Counted from the stretch's first letter, positions 1 through 9,882 are shown. The stretch: DNA of 64,000 nt from Sorangium cellulosum So ce56 (GCF_000067165.1 NC_010162.1:8625001-8689000), one strand, 5' to 3'. The notes: a model not told the origin generated them from the sequence alone. Numbers and translations are program-made.

Positions 1-207
1 GACATCGAGGCGCAGCAGCCGGTGCACCGCCAGCGATCGCTCGCCGCGCGCCTGCGCGCAGCGCTGCCCAACGTGCAGTGGATCGTCACGACCTCATCGC
101 CGGCGATCGCGCTGGGCTGCGAGCTCTCCGACGTGATCGCGCTCCGCCGCGAGCCCTCGTCGGGGCGCGTCGAGCTGCACGAGGGCCCGGACGCCGTGCT
201 GCACTGA
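1..207 (+). CDS. C-terminal end of an AAA/ABC-type ATPase (5' end outside window)
   Basis: The frame is open from base 1 and stops at 207, giving the last 68 residues of a longer protein. The visible part contains a run of the type LPNVQWIVTTSSPAIA followed by a short strand and a charged tail. This matches the region after Walker B in AAA_21/OLD-like predicted ATPases, where an 'FI(V/I)TTHSP' signature carries the switch histidine. Here that position is Ser (TTSSP), which may weaken ATPase switching. Walker A and B lie upstream, outside the window. Family assignment rests on this one motif. Partner genes are not visible. Confidence 0.6.
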   Translation, partial: DIEAQQPVHRQRSLAARLRAALPNVQWIVTTSSPAIALGCELSDVIALRREPSSGRVELHEGPDAVLH

Positions 208-297
208 AACACGCGGCGCGGCGCGGCGCGCGGCGCGCCGCCGAGCGGCGGGCGGCGCCGCGCCCCCCTCCGCTCCCGGGCTCCCGCGCCGCGCGCG

Positions 298-1746
298 TCA
301 GGCGAGCGGCACGGCGAGGAGCACGACCTCCTTGCCGCGGACCTCGATCTTGTAGCGCATGGGCTTTCCGTGCTTCCGCCCGAGCTCCTGCTCGCTCGCC
401 TTGAGGCGGGCGACGAACGCGTCGCGGGTGATGTGGTCCACCGGATCGCCGAGCGACTTCTTCGCGGCGATGTACTCGGCGAAGATGCGCGCGTAGTAGG
501 CGTCCTCCGGCTCCTCGAGCAGCGCCTTGGCGTCGGCCGGGATCTCCCCCGCGGACAGCGCGGCCATCCGCTCGTCGACCTCGAGGGCGTCCCGGAAGGA
601 CGCCGACGTCGGCGCGCGCGACGGGCGCCCCTCGGCGTCGGTCTCGTCCTCCTGCACGCCGAGCAGCTGGTTCAGGAGCGAGTTCAGGCGGAACACGAGG
701 CCGCCGAGCTCGGCGTGCTCGATCTGGAACCGGAGGTCGGTCCGGCCGTTCATGATCGCGAGCAGGCCGTCCTCGATCTCGGAGACCGGCTGCGAGATGT
801 ACGCGTCCAGGAAATACGCGGCGATCACGACGAGCACGAGCCCGAGCGCGGTGACGCCGAGGAGCGGCCAGAGCAGCGCGCTCGCGAACCCCGGCGTCCG
901 GAGCTGCGCGATGCTGAGCAGCACCGCGCGCCGCCCGTCGCCGTAGCCGTCGAGCGCGTGCCCGACGGCGCTGTACTCGCCGGACAGCCCGCCGATGTCG
1001 ACCGTCTGCCCGGAGCGCAGCGCCTTCAGCGCGCCGTCCTTCGCCGGCGACGCCGTGAGCGCCGCGACCAGCTGCGGGGAAGCGTCGCGCGATTTCGCCA
1101 CCACGTCGAGCCCGTCGCCCGACTGCGTCGCGACGACGAGGACGCGCCCGCTCGTGCGCTCGCTCGCGTTGGTCAGCCGCTCGTCGTTCAGCGCGGTGCC
1201 CACCGCGACGGCGCCGACGATCTGCCCGGCGTCGTTGCGGATGGGCGCGTAGGACGCGAGCAGCTGCTCGTTGCGCGCCCGGCTGACCCACACGTCCGAG
1301 CCGGTCACCCCCTGCTCGATGGCGAGCTTCAGCGACGGGTAGACGGCGCCGAGGTCGTCTCCGCGCATGAGCGCGGAGGCGTTCCGCCCGAGCACCACGC
1401 CCTTGGTGTCCACCAGGACCACGAGGGACGGCGGGGTCCTGGCCAGCTCGGGCGAGGCGGCGACCGCCTCCCGGATGACGTTGGCGGCGCTGGTGGCCGC
1501 CTCGGCGCGGGCCGGGGCGGTGCCGGCGTTGAACGGCTCGCGCAGCTTCGGGTCGCTCGCGTAGGAGTCGAGCCACCGCTCCAGCACGAGGCCGTCCACC
1601 TGGAGCTGCGCCATGGCGGCCGCGAGCGCGCGCGGCGCCTCGCCGGGGCGCCCGATCTCCGCGAGGGAGGCGCGCGTGAGGGCGTAAAAAAGCCCTCCGA
1701 CCATGAGGACAATCACGGCGAAGACTGCGATGATCTTTCCGCGCAT
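298..1746 (-). CDS. Membrane sensor protein, dCache-like, with MXAN_5187-type C-terminus and no output domain
   Basis: 482 residues. A membrane segment lies at about residues 5-24 and another at about 285-310. The roughly 260 residues between them are extracytoplasmic and resemble a Cache-type sensor (VVLVDTKGVVLGRN and SYAPIRNDAGQIVGAVAVG are typical strand motifs). After the second helix comes a HAMP-like stretch (SQPVSEIEDGLLAI). No histidine kinase, GGDEF or methyl-accepting domain follows. The last 120 residues form a charged alpha-helical region like the C-terminal domain annotated in Myxococcus MXAN_5187-type proteins. It probably senses a small molecule and signals through an unknown partner. 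ATG start at 1746. It diverges from the deacetylase-family gene at 1828. Confidence 0.7.
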   Translation of the reverse strand: MRGKIIAVFAVIVLMVGGLFYALTRASLAEIGRPGEAPRALAAAMAQLQVDGLVLERWLDSYASDPKLREPFNAGTAPARAEAATSAANVIREAVAASPELARTPPSLVVLVDTKGVVLGRNASALMRGDDLGAVYPSLKLAIEQGVTGSDVWVSRARNEQLLASYAPIRNDAGQIVGAVAVGTALNDERLTNASERTSGRVLVVATQSGDGLDVVAKSRDASPQLVAALTASPAKDGALKALRSGQTVDIGGLSGEYSAVGHALDGYGDGRRAVLLSIAQLRTPGFASALLWPLLGVTALGLVLVVIAAYFLDAYISQPVSEIEDGLLAIMNGRTDLRFQIEHAELGGLVFRLNSLLNQLLGVQEDETDAEGRPSRAPTSASFRDALEVDERMAALSAGEIPADAKALLEEPEDAYYARIFAEYIAAKKSLGDPVDHITRDAFVARLKASEQELGRKHGKPMRYKIEVRGKEVVLLAVPLA

Positions 1747-1827
1747 CCTGCGTCTCCACTCCTTCTTTCCGGGGCTCAGGGCAAGCTACCATCCGCTGCG
1801 GCGCTGCTACAACTCTCCACCCAGCTC

Positions 1828-2937
<1,110 letters not shown>

Positions 2938-3128
2938 GCGAGGCGACCGGCGGCGCGCTCTGGGAACGCGCGCCGGGAAACCGCGGCCGAGGGCGTGAAC
3001 GGGGCCGGGACGGGGCCGCCGGACGCCGGACCAGAAGGAAGAGCGACACGCGGTGCGTTTCCGTGATTGCACTCTGCGCGGAGCTGAGTATTCTGCCAGG
3101 CCTTCGCAGCCCACGGGCCGCGAAGAAC

Positions 3129-3205
3129 GGTGGGTATAGCTCAGTTGGTAGAGCACTGGATTGTGGCTCCAGTTGTCGCGGGTTCGAATCCCGTTACTCA
3201 CCCCA
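3129..3205 (+). tRNA. tRNA-His (anticodon GTG)
   Basis: The sequence folds as a complete cloverleaf. The acceptor stem 3130-3136 pairs with 3195-3201, with one G-T pair. The anticodon stem CTGGA/TCCAG encloses TTGTGGC with anticodon GTG. A T-arm with TTCGAAT is present and the CCA end is encoded at 3203-3205. G at 3129 pairs with C at 3202, the extra G-1:C73 pair specific to tRNA-His. No integrase or attachment-site duplication was seen next to it. Confidence 0.97.
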
Positions 3206-3225
3206 GGTAGAACAGCCCGAAATCG

Positions 3226-3639
3226 TTGGCGAAAGCGGCGACCCGAGGGCTGAACAGGTGGACGAAGCCGGGGGGGCTTGGGTCCAGCGCTCGGTCCAAC
3301 CCTGTTCCTCGTGAACCGGCGCCCGCCACCCAGGCCTCGCCGCGATCTCCGGTCGACGTCGAGGGCGCGCAGGGTGGCGCCGCGCCAGCGGTGCCCATCG
3401 TCCGCGCGGGCAGTCCCCCGCCCCTCCCCGGGCCGGGAGCTCCGGGGGCGAGCTCGCCGCGAGCGGTCCTGCTGGCGCAGCTGACCGAGATGGTCCGGGC
3501 CGCGCTCGCCGTCGACGACCTCGAGGCCGCGCGCGTCGCGAACGAGGCGCTCGGCAAGCTCCTCGCGACGCCCGAGCAGACTTCCGGGGATGCGTCCGAC
3601 GTCGTTCGCCTTTCGACCGAGCGCGCGCGGCGGGGATGA
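3226..3639 (+). CDS. Small hypothetical protein with a C-terminal helical segment
   Basis: 137 residues from a TTG at 3226, but the true start may be further in. The first 80 residues are Pro/Gly/Ala-rich and low complexity. The last 50 (from about LLAQLTEMVRAALAVDD) are amphipathic helices with strong third-position G/C bias, which argues for real coding. No catalytic motif is visible. It lies 20 bases downstream of tRNA-His on the same strand, so the first part could also be spacer sequence. Confidence 0.45.
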   Translation: MAKAATRGLNRWTKPGGLGSSARSNPVPREPAPATQASPRSPVDVEGAQGGAAPAVPIVRAGSPPPLPGPGAPGASSPRAVLLAQLTEMVRAALAVDDLEAARVANEALGKLLATPEQTSGDASDVVRLSTERARRG

Positions 3640-4047
3640 TGAGCGCCCGGGGTAGCGCGCAGCTCGCCACGCTCGCGGGGCTGCTCGCCGCGGCGTAGGC
3701 TCAGAAGGAACCGGCCGGCGAGGGCGGCAACCCTCCCGGCCGACGACGCGAACGAGCGAGGTTCACGTGGTCAGCAGGACACGGCTGAACGTCGAGGCGG
3801 GCAAGCGGCTCCAGACGCGCAGGGATGAGGCGCCAATCTGGGGCGACGACTTCAATCCTGATGATGCGTTTCGAGTCTTCAGTAGCAGGATAAGGCCTCC
3901 GAGAGAGGACCGCGAGCCGGAACCGCTGCCCATCAAAGAGCTCGGTGCGAAGCTCGCGAAGCTCCCACATGCAGCCGGATCGCCACGAGCGTGCCCAACG
4001 TCCTCGTCCACTCGGGCGACAGCATCGTGCTGATCGGTGACGGCCGC
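3640..4047. other. Stretch without a confident gene
   Basis: About 400 bases between the small hypothetical gene and the Uma2 gene. It is less GC-biased than its surroundings. Short frames exist on both strands, including an 89-codon minus-strand frame starting near 3969 with protein-like composition. None has a recognisable motif, ribosome site or clear codon bias. It may be a decayed gene. Confidence 0.4.
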
Positions 4048-4638
4048 CTACCTCGCCCAGAGGACCGAGAGATCGAGCTCGATGGCCTCGAAGGGCTCGA
4101 CGCGAACCCGTGCGGCATCGCGGTGGACCACCGCGGGCCCCCAGCCCCGGCCCGGGAGGAGGGAGAAGACCTCTAGCGTCCGCTTGATGGGGTCGACGAG
4201 CCATGCGTGCCGCACGCCCTCGCGCGCGTAGATCGGCATCTTCTCGTCGCGGTCGACCTCCTCCGTCGAAGGGCTCAGCACCTCGCAGATCCAGTCCGGG
4301 GCGAGCGCGAAGTAGGCCGTCTCGGGCAGCTCGGGCATGCGCTCGATCCGCCAGCCGGCAAGGTCGGGCACGAGCGCGTCGATCTCACCAGGCGCGTGCG
4401 GGTCGGGGAAATGCAGCTCCGGCTCGTCCAGGATCCACCAGCCACCGGGGCCGCCCTTCCCTGCATCGAACGGCCCGCCGAGCTCAATTCCGAGGCGAGA
4501 CGATGCCCGTGCATGAGGCGGCGCCGGCCTGGGGAACACGTGCAAGGTGCCCCCGATGAGCTCCGCCACCTTGTTCGGCGGCACGGCCTCGAGGTCGGCG
4601 TATGTCGCGCGGCGCTGCTTCTCGGCGGGCTGGCCCAT
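4048..4638 (-). CDS. Uma2-family (DUF820) PD-(D/E)XK nuclease-like protein
   Basis: 196 residues from the ATG at 4638. The frame continues 26 residues upstream, but the conserved family opening (a YADLEAVP-type segment) lies just after this start. Core nuclease motifs are visible: PDLAGWR after an acidic strand, and ICEVLSPSTEEVDRDEK, where the E and K match the PD-(D/E)XK catalytic set. The later REGVRHAWLVDP motif is typical of the family. These proteins are abundant in cyanobacteria, myxobacteria and other large genomes, often in many copies, and their role is unsettled. It stands alone here, convergent with the tRNA-side gene. Confidence 0.85.
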   Translation of the reverse strand: MGQPAEKQRRATYADLEAVPPNKVAELIGGTLHVFPRPAPPHARASSRLGIELGGPFDAGKGGPGGWWILDEPELHFPDPHAPGEIDALVPDLAGWRIERMPELPETAYFALAPDWICEVLSPSTEEVDRDEKMPIYAREGVRHAWLVDPIKRTLEVFSLLPGRGWGPAVVHRDAARVRVEPFEAIELDLSVLWAR

Positions 4639-4893
4639 GGGCGAAGCCTGCCCGGAGATGCGCGGCGAGGCAAGGCGGTGAGGAGCAGGGACGAGCGCGC
4701 CCGCACACCAAGCCATGGACGAGCTCGCGCGGCGTCGCGAATCGCTCGCTTCGATAAGCGATCTTCGCGCGCCTCGGAGCTATCGATTCATGGATATCCA
4801 TCCACGGCAGTGAGCCGTTACCCATTCTCCCGGAGACAGCAAGTCTCATTTTTGTAACCGACTCGCCACACTCCCCGCGTAGCGTCCGCGCGC

Positions 4894-6276
4894 ATGAAAA
4901 CCACTCTCCCCGGGAGACGCGCGTCGACGGCGCGCCTCATCTCCGCTGCTTTCATCGTGATCAGCGCACCTCAGCTCGCGGCGTGCGCCGTGGATTCGAG
5001 CGATGCCGTGGATCCTACCGAGTTGCCGGCCCCCGGCGCCGTCGACGTCGTCCGCCCGCTCACGCTCTCGGAGCGCGCTCGTGTACCCGAGAAGGAGCCG
5101 GGGTTCGTCGCCGCGGCGCTCGGGGACCACGAGCTCGTCATCACCCATGACGGCAGCATGACGCCCTTCGCCGCGGGCGACGTGCTCGGCGGCACGCAGG
5201 GAGGCGGCTACCTCGCCCGCGTCGTGAGCGTACGCACGATCGACGCGACGCGGGTGGCGCTCGCGACGACGCCCGCTCCTCTGACGGAGTTCATCACCGA
5301 GGGCCATTTCCACGTCCACTACGACGCGCGCGAGTACGCGCGCGCCATCGACGATCACGTCGCGCGCACCCGCGACCTCGGCGTGGAGGACGGCGAGCAG
5401 ATCGCGAGCGCCGCGGAGGCCCTGAAGATCTCGTCCGGCGCCTCCATGAAGCTCCTCGATCTCTCCTCGGCCTCGCTCCCGGCGTCGTGCGGGATCACCG
5501 CGCACGGGACGGCGGCGCTCGACGTCACGGCCGAGCTCTCGCCGGCGCTCGACCTCGAGGTCCACGTCGGCCCGAGGGGCAAGCTCAACCCGGTGCCGGA
5601 GCTGAAGCAGCTCCGCCTCGTCGCGTCGGGCCAGCTCGACGTGAGCGCCAGGCTCCAGGGCACCGGCACGGTCACGGGGAGCTGCTCGGTCGATCTCCTG
5701 GAGCTCGCCGGGGGCGTCCCGAGCCTGCCGCTGCCGGCGCTGACCTTCTGGGTGGGCCCCGTCCCCATCGTCGTCACGACGGACGTCGTGCCGAGAGCGG
5801 AGGCGGATCTGGGGCTGTCCTTCACGGCCGCCGAGGTGGAGGCCGTCGCGCAGGCGACCGCCGAGATCGAGGCCGGGGTCGACTACAGGAACGGCGCGTG
5901 GAGCACGATCTGGGAGCCCTCCGGCTCGGCCTCGGGCTCGGCCTTCATCGGCGCGCCCGGACCGATCACGGCGTCCGGCAAGGTGAGCGCCGGGGCGGAG
6001 CTCCGGGCGCGCCTGTACGGCATCGTCGGCCCGAACGTCGGAGTCCAGGCGTACGCGCGCGTCACGGCGGAGACCGCGCCGCCCTACTGCTCGTACGACG
6101 CGCGGGTCGACGGCGGCGTGCGGGCCTACGCCGAGGCGGTGGCAGGCGTGTCGGTCGGCCCGCTGGATCTGACGCTCAAGCGCCTCGAGCTCGTCGATCT
6201 CGAGCTCCTGCGCTTCGACGGACCGCGCGCCTCGGGCCCGCTCCGCGACGCGCCCGAGTGCGACGCGGAGCCCTGA
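4894..6276 (+). CDS. Secreted/lipoprotein-type protein of unknown function
   Basis: 460 residues. A basic N-terminus and hydrophobic segment end in LAACAVD, a plausible lipobox with the modified Cys at about residue 31. The mature part is a long, beta-rich, low-Cys protein. The first 130 residues carry a globular segment (FITEGHFHVHYDAREY); the rest alternates short hydrophobic strands with Gly/Ser turns, which suggests a beta-sandwich or beta-solenoid. Only four Cys lie in the mature part. No catalytic motif is recognised. It probably sits in the outer membrane or periplasm. A perfect 12 bp palindrome (ATGGATATCCAT, 4790-4801) lies about 90 bases upstream and may be regulatory. Confidence 0.65.
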   Translation: MKTTLPGRRASTARLISAAFIVISAPQLAACAVDSSDAVDPTELPAPGAVDVVRPLTLSERARVPEKEPGFVAAALGDHELVITHDGSMTPFAAGDVLGGTQGGGYLARVVSVRTIDATRVALATTPAPLTEFITEGHFHVHYDAREYARAIDDHVARTRDLGVEDGEQIASAAEALKISSGASMKLLDLSSASLPASCGITAHGTAALDVTAELSPALDLEVHVGPRGKLNPVPELKQLRLVASGQLDVSARLQGTGTVTGSCSVDLLELAGGVPSLPLPALTFWVGPVPIVVTTDVVPRAEADLGLSFTAAEVEAVAQATAEIEAGVDYRNGAWSTIWEPSGSASGSAFIGAPGPITASGKVSAGAELRARLYGIVGPNVGVQAYARVTAETAPPYCSYDARVDGGVRAYAEAVAGVSVGPLDLTLKRLELVDLELLRFDGPRASGPLRDAPECDAEP

Positions 6277-6306
6277 GCGCGCCGCGCCTCATCGCGCCCT
6301 CTGTCC

Positions 6307-6331
6307 GGGAGGCGAGGCGCCCTCGCCTCCC
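6307..6331. terminator. Bidirectional hairpin between convergent genes
   Basis: A perfect 11 bp GC stem (6307-6317 with 6321-6331) with a 3-base loop sits between the convergent genes ending at 6276 and 6359. There is no U-tract, as is common in very GC-rich genomes. Confidence 0.65.
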
Positions 6332-6358
6332 GCGCGCGGGGAGGCGGGGGCGCCGCGC

Positions 6359-6640
6359 TCAAGGGTCCGCGCACGCGACGTAATCACAGGACGCCTCGCT
6401 CACGCACTCCTCGGTTCGCTCCACGAGGTCATTCCCCTCGAGGCCGAGGCACGCGGTCTCGCAGCTGGTCTTGCTCGGCGGCGGAGCGTCGTTCTCCTCC
6501 GCGCAGAGGATGCGGTGCTTGCAGAGCTCACTGCACGCGTTCAGGATCTCTTCGTCTTTGCACCCCGCGGCACCCGCGGCAAAGAGGCCGAGGACGGCGG
6601 CGATGACGAGCGGGATCGATCGGAGTTCTGCGTTCTTCAT
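6359..6640 (-). CDS. Small Cys-rich lipoprotein
   Basis: 93 residues. The N-terminus has a Lys/Asn start, a hydrophobic core (PLVIAAVLGLFAAGAAGC) and a lipobox ending at Cys27. The mature 67 residues carry eight further Cys in regular spacing (CSELCKHRILC, CETACLG, then C...C..C), so disulfide cross-linking is likely. Small Cys-rich lipoproteins of this shape are frequent in Sorangium-like genomes. No function is known. ATG at 6640. Confidence 0.7.
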   Translation of the reverse strand: MKNAELRSIPLVIAAVLGLFAAGAAGCKDEEILNACSELCKHRILCAEENDAPPPSKTSCETACLGLEGNDLVERTEECVSEASCDYVACADP

Positions 6641-6844
6641 GGGCAGCTCACCTCGGTTGTGGAACGGCGACTCTCCCCGGCGAGCGACCCGCTGCCGACC
6701 GGCAGCCCGCGTCAGCGCACGAGAAGAAGGCGAGCGCGCGACCCGGCACGGTAGCAGCGCTTTGTAGAAGGCCAGCGCGCCTCACCACGAGGCGACGCCT
6801 CCGCGCAGAGCATAGACGAATCCCTGGCCGCCGCCCACCGCGCG

Positions 6845-6931
6845 GCGGCATCGGGAACGGGGATGACGAGATGACGCGAAGACCTCGGCCCCGCGCCGAC
6901 GTCATCTCGTCATCTCCGTTCCCGCTGCCGC
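6845..6931. repeat. Long intergenic inverted repeat (32 bp stem)
   Basis: Bases 6845-6876 pair with 6900-6931, with one mismatch (6851/6925) and one G-T pair, around a 23-base spacer. The arms contain a direct repeat of GATGACGA-type units. It lies between two divergent genes (start 6640 minus, start 7013 plus), so it is not between gene ends and is unlikely to be a simple terminator. A regulatory hairpin or a small mobile repeat are alternatives. Confidence 0.8.
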
Positions 6932-7012
6932 ACCCCCGCGCTGGCTCGATGCGCCGGGCGTGGTACATTGCGTCATCGCGCGCCCTGACGCGCCCTCCAC
7001 GGTCGACGACGA

Positions 7013-7516
7013 ATGCCCTCCAAGGAATCCGACACCCTGCTCGAAGCCGATCCAGCCGAGCGGCCAGATCGCGAGACCCCCGAGTCCACGCGGCTCCCTC
7101 TCGTGCTCCTGGTCGACGGGGACAGGAGCATCTGGCAGCCGCTCGGCGCCCTCCTCTCGAAGCGATATCGCCTCGTCGTATGCTCCTCGGCCGTGGACGG
7201 GGTCGCCGCCTTCACCGAGGACACGTGCGCGGTGATCGTCGATGTGCGGATGTCAGGGCTGGAGGGATTCTGGGTCTGCGACCAGATCCGCAAGGTGCAG
7301 CCGGAAGTGCCCGTGATCTTCTATTCGGCTCATCACGACGAGAAGGACTCGTTCGAGGTCATCAACGCGCACCGGCCCTTCGCCTATGTCGACAAGCACG
7401 GCGCGGAGCAAAAGCTCCTCGACGCCCTCGAGAAGGCGACGCGGATATTTCAAAGCACCCTCCGCAGCAGGCGGATCATCGAGCGGCTGCAGCGCCGCCG
7501 GCTGGAGGCGGTCTGA
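7013..7516 (+). CDS. Single-domain response regulator
   Basis: 167 residues. A disordered 28-residue leader is followed by one receiver domain. The acidic pair is at D35/D37, the phospho-acceptor D77 in VDVRMSG, the switch Ser at S105 (FYSAHH) and the conserved Lys K128 (YVDKHG). No DNA-binding or enzymatic domain follows, only a short basic helix. It probably acts as a phosphorelay intermediate or by protein-protein contact. No histidine kinase is adjacent. The stop overlaps the next frame closely, so the two genes are probably co-transcribed. Confidence 0.85.
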   Translation: MPSKESDTLLEADPAERPDRETPESTRLPLVLLVDGDRSIWQPLGALLSKRYRLVVCSSAVDGVAAFTEDTCAVIVDVRMSGLEGFWVCDQIRKVQPEVPVIFYSAHHDEKDSFEVINAHRPFAYVDKHGAEQKLLDALEKATRIFQSTLRSRRIIERLQRRRLEAV

Positions 7517-8106
7517 CGCCTCCGCAGGGCGAGCCGCGCCCGCGCGGCGACCGGCGAGATCTGTGGCGCACGCTGGTCCAGCTGGCGCTGAGCCTGTCCG
7601 CGCTCTTCGCGGGGATCGCGCTCGCGGCGCACCTCGCCCGCGAGCAGCTCGACGCGCTCGGCCGCGGGTTCGTGGACCGCTTCGGCCTCGCCGGGATGTT
7701 CGTCGGCACCTTCCTCGCCGACGCGTTCTCGTTCCCGATCCCGCCGCAGTTCTACATGCTGACCGCGATCACCTCGGGTGGCTCGCAGGTCGCGCCCCTG
7801 ATCGCCATCTCGACCGCCTCGCTCGCCGGCGGCTGCACGGGTTATCGCCTCGCCGGCCGCCTCGCGCGGCTCCGCCTCTTCGCGACGCGCATCGAGCGGA
7901 CGCGACCCAGGATAGACCGGCTCTTCGAGCGTTACGGATACTGGGCGATCGCCATCGGGAGCATCTCGCCGATCCCCTTCTCGATGCTCTGCTACCTGTC
8001 CGGGCTGTACCGGATCCCGCTGCGCTACTTCTTGACCATGGTGCTGTTCCGGGTGCCCCGGCTCCTCCTCTTCTACGCGCTCATCCGGGCGGGATGGAGC
8101 CAGTGA
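7513..8106 (+). CDS. VTT/SNARE-associated (DedA/YqaA-like) membrane protein
   Basis: About 197 residues with an uncertain start. The frame is clear from about 7513, where a CTG overlaps the preceding stop. The first in-frame GTG (7672) would remove the first membrane helix, so an earlier non-standard start is likely. The protein has four to five membrane segments and the family motifs FGLAGMFVGTFLADAFSFPIP, a glycine-rich helix, ERYGYWAIAIGSISPIPFSM, and a final hydrophobic helix. Family members act in membrane lipid transport and envelope integrity. It follows the response regulator directly and converges on the gene ending at 8124. Confidence 0.75.
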   Translation: MTPPQGEPRPRGDRRDLWRTLVQLALSLSALFAGIALAAHLAREQLDALGRGFVDRFGLAGMFVGTFLADAFSFPIPPQFYMLTAITSGGSQVAPLIAISTASLAGGCTGYRLAGRLARLRLFATRIERTRPRIDRLFERYGYWAIAIGSISPIPFSMLCYLSGLYRIPLRYFLTMVLFRVPRLLLFYALIRAGWSQ

Positions 8107-8123
8107 GGCCGGCGGCGTGAGCG

Positions 8124-8810
8124 CTACCTGGGGCTGTCCGTCTCCTCGGGCGACGGGTTCACCCTGACGCGCTCCAGGATCTGGTCGACCATGCCGAGAT
8201 CGATCCCGGAGCGCTCCACGACGTTCCTGGAGAACAGCCGAGTCGCCTCCTTCGCGAGCTCCTCGTCCGGGAGGAAGGGCCGCGCGGGCGACCGCGGCGC
8301 CGGCAGGCCGATCTCCTTCTCGAGCTCGGAGATCGCCCGGATCATCTCCTGGTAGCAGGCGGAGGCGATCTGCACGGCGAACGGGAACACCTGGGCGTTG
8401 CCCCGGCCGGCGCGCACGGCGTGCAGCGTCGCGGCGGCCTGCTCGGCGAACTGGCGACTCCCGTACGCGTTGGCCATCTGCGCGTACATCGCGATGGACT
8501 CCTGGTCCGCCGCGAGGTCCTCCTCCTTCGTCCGCGGCGCGCCGGACGAGGGCACGGACGACCACCGGACGATCATCCGCGCGTAGTCGTCGAGCGCGCG
8601 CCGCTGGAGCGCCAGTCGCTCCAAGAGCGCTTCTCGCCGCTGTCTCTGGAGCTCCGCTCTCTCCTCGTGCTCAGCCCGCCGCTCCGCGCTGAGATCCGCC
8701 GATCTCCGCGCCAGGTAAGCGCCGATGAAGAGGGCGACGCCGTTGCTGACGGCGATGAAGAGCATCTCCAAGATCTTGGGATCCATGCCGGTGCCCACGA
8801 CTTCTATCAC
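8124..8810 (-). CDS. Membrane-anchored coiled-coil protein of unknown function
   Basis: 228 residues. One membrane helix at about residues 12-33 (MLFIAVSNGVALFIGAYLA) is followed by a strongly charged, Arg/Glu-rich coiled coil to about residue 75 and then a cytoplasmic helical domain without known motifs. The arrangement (short periplasmic tip, one helix, long coiled coil) resembles small signalling or scaffold proteins. ATG at 8810, divergent from the gene at 8952. Confidence 0.6.
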   Translation of the reverse strand: MIEVVGTGMDPKILEMLFIAVSNGVALFIGAYLARRSADLSAERRAEHEERAELQRQRREALLERLALQRRALDDYARMIVRWSSVPSSGAPRTKEEDLAADQESIAMYAQMANAYGSRQFAEQAAATLHAVRAGRGNAQVFPFAVQIASACYQEMIRAISELEKEIGLPAPRSPARPFLPDEELAKEATRLFSRNVVERSGIDLGMVDQILERVRVNPSPEETDSPR

Positions 8811-8951
8811 GTTCGCGCTGAACGCAGTGAGTTGCCGCAGATTGCGGAGAAAAGTTGGCCGCCGCCCTCCTCCCGTGCAGGTGCGCCGTCATCCCACAGG
8901 CGGCCGTGGCCGCGCTCGGAGCCGCGCGGGCAGGCGTGATAGGATGTCCGC

Positions 8952-9863
8952 ATGACCGGTTCACTCGACGCCGGGGCCGGCCCGCACCTGGACGGGCTCG
9001 CGGGCCCGCTGCGCGAGGCGCTGGAGAGGAGCCTCGCCGACCGGCTCGCGCGCTGCCCCGGGGCGGAGCTCAACGTGGACAACGCGTTCTGGGGCGCCCC
9101 CGAGCCGCGCGACCTCGGCGAGGCGCTCACCCGGTTCGGCCCGACGTGCGTCAACGTCGTTGTGCGCATCTTCGAGCGTATCCGCGGCATCGACCCGACG
9201 CTCGGCCTGTGGATGCAGATCAGGTATCTGCGCAACGTCTGGTGCGGCGGGAGCGCCGGATTCAAAGTGGTCTACGTGGAGCCGGCGGCCATGCGCGAGC
9301 GCCTCGATCGCCACTTCGCGGGAGCGGGCGGCCCCCGCGTGGCGCGCGACACGATCCTCGGGGGGATCGAGCACCAGCGGGGCGCGCTGCTCGGCTCGCT
9401 CACGGCGAGCATGGCGGAGCTCTTCCGGGGCGGCGAGCCGCTCGACGCGGACAGCTGGCGCGAGGTGCACCGGCCGGATCGGGAGGCGGTCCACCTCTGC
9501 GTCGGCAAGCACGAACCGCGGCCGCCGGAGCTCGACGACATTCACCTCGACTGGAGGTCGCCCGTGGTGGGCGTCGACGAGGAGCGCCGCCGCTGCCGGT
9601 ACGGGCTCCTCATCGGCGTGGTCCACTGGGTGCAGGCGCGGTTCGGGCTCGGCAAGCCGGTGTTTCCGTTCCAGTGCATCGATGACAGGGTCGCCGCCCT
9701 GGCCGGGCGCCGCGAGGCGCCGGCGCGCTGGGCCGAGTTTGCGGCGCGCTGGCGCGACGCGCGGTGGCCGCTCGCCCTGCGCGGCGGCGCCGGCGCGGAG
9801 GAGGCGCAGACGTGGCTTCGGGAGTGCGACGAGCTCTGCGCCGCGCAGCGCGCGGACGCGTGA
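8952..9863 (+). CDS. Hypothetical protein upstream of a kinase-like gene
   Basis: 303 residues, soluble, no signal or membrane segment. The sequence has several aromatic and Cys motifs (RYLRNVWCGGSAGFKVVYVEP, VCLVGKHEP-like, DIHLDWRSPV) and strong codon bias, so it is a real gene. No family is recognised. It ends 19 bases before the kinase-like gene at 9883 on the same strand, so the pair is probably one transcription unit and may act together. Confidence 0.6.
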   Translation: MTGSLDAGAGPHLDGLAGPLREALERSLADRLARCPGAELNVDNAFWGAPEPRDLGEALTRFGPTCVNVVVRIFERIRGIDPTLGLWMQIRYLRNVWCGGSAGFKVVYVEPAAMRERLDRHFAGAGGPRVARDTILGGIEHQRGALLGSLTASMAELFRGGEPLDADSWREVHRPDREAVHLCVGKHEPRPPELDDIHLDWRSPVVGVDEERRRCRYGLLIGVVHWVQARFGLGKPVFPFQCIDDRVAALAGRREAPARWAEFAARWRDARWPLALRGGAGAEEAQTWLRECDELCAAQRADA

Positions 9864-9882
9864 GAGGCCACAGGCGGCCGGC

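Noticed and set aside
370..1827. A very long plus-strand open frame running into the deacetylase-family gene
   Set aside because: It is antisense to the membrane sensor gene; the Arg/Pro/Gly-rich composition is a shadow of GC bias. Only the part from 1828 has family motifs.
3129..3205. Integration site at tRNA-His
   Set aside because: No integrase gene and no duplicated tRNA 3' end were found in the window.
3701..4204. Minus-strand frame next to the Uma2 gene
   Set aside because: It overlaps the Uma2 gene in another frame, and the unique part has no motif and modest codon bias. I mention it only as part of the gene-free stretch.
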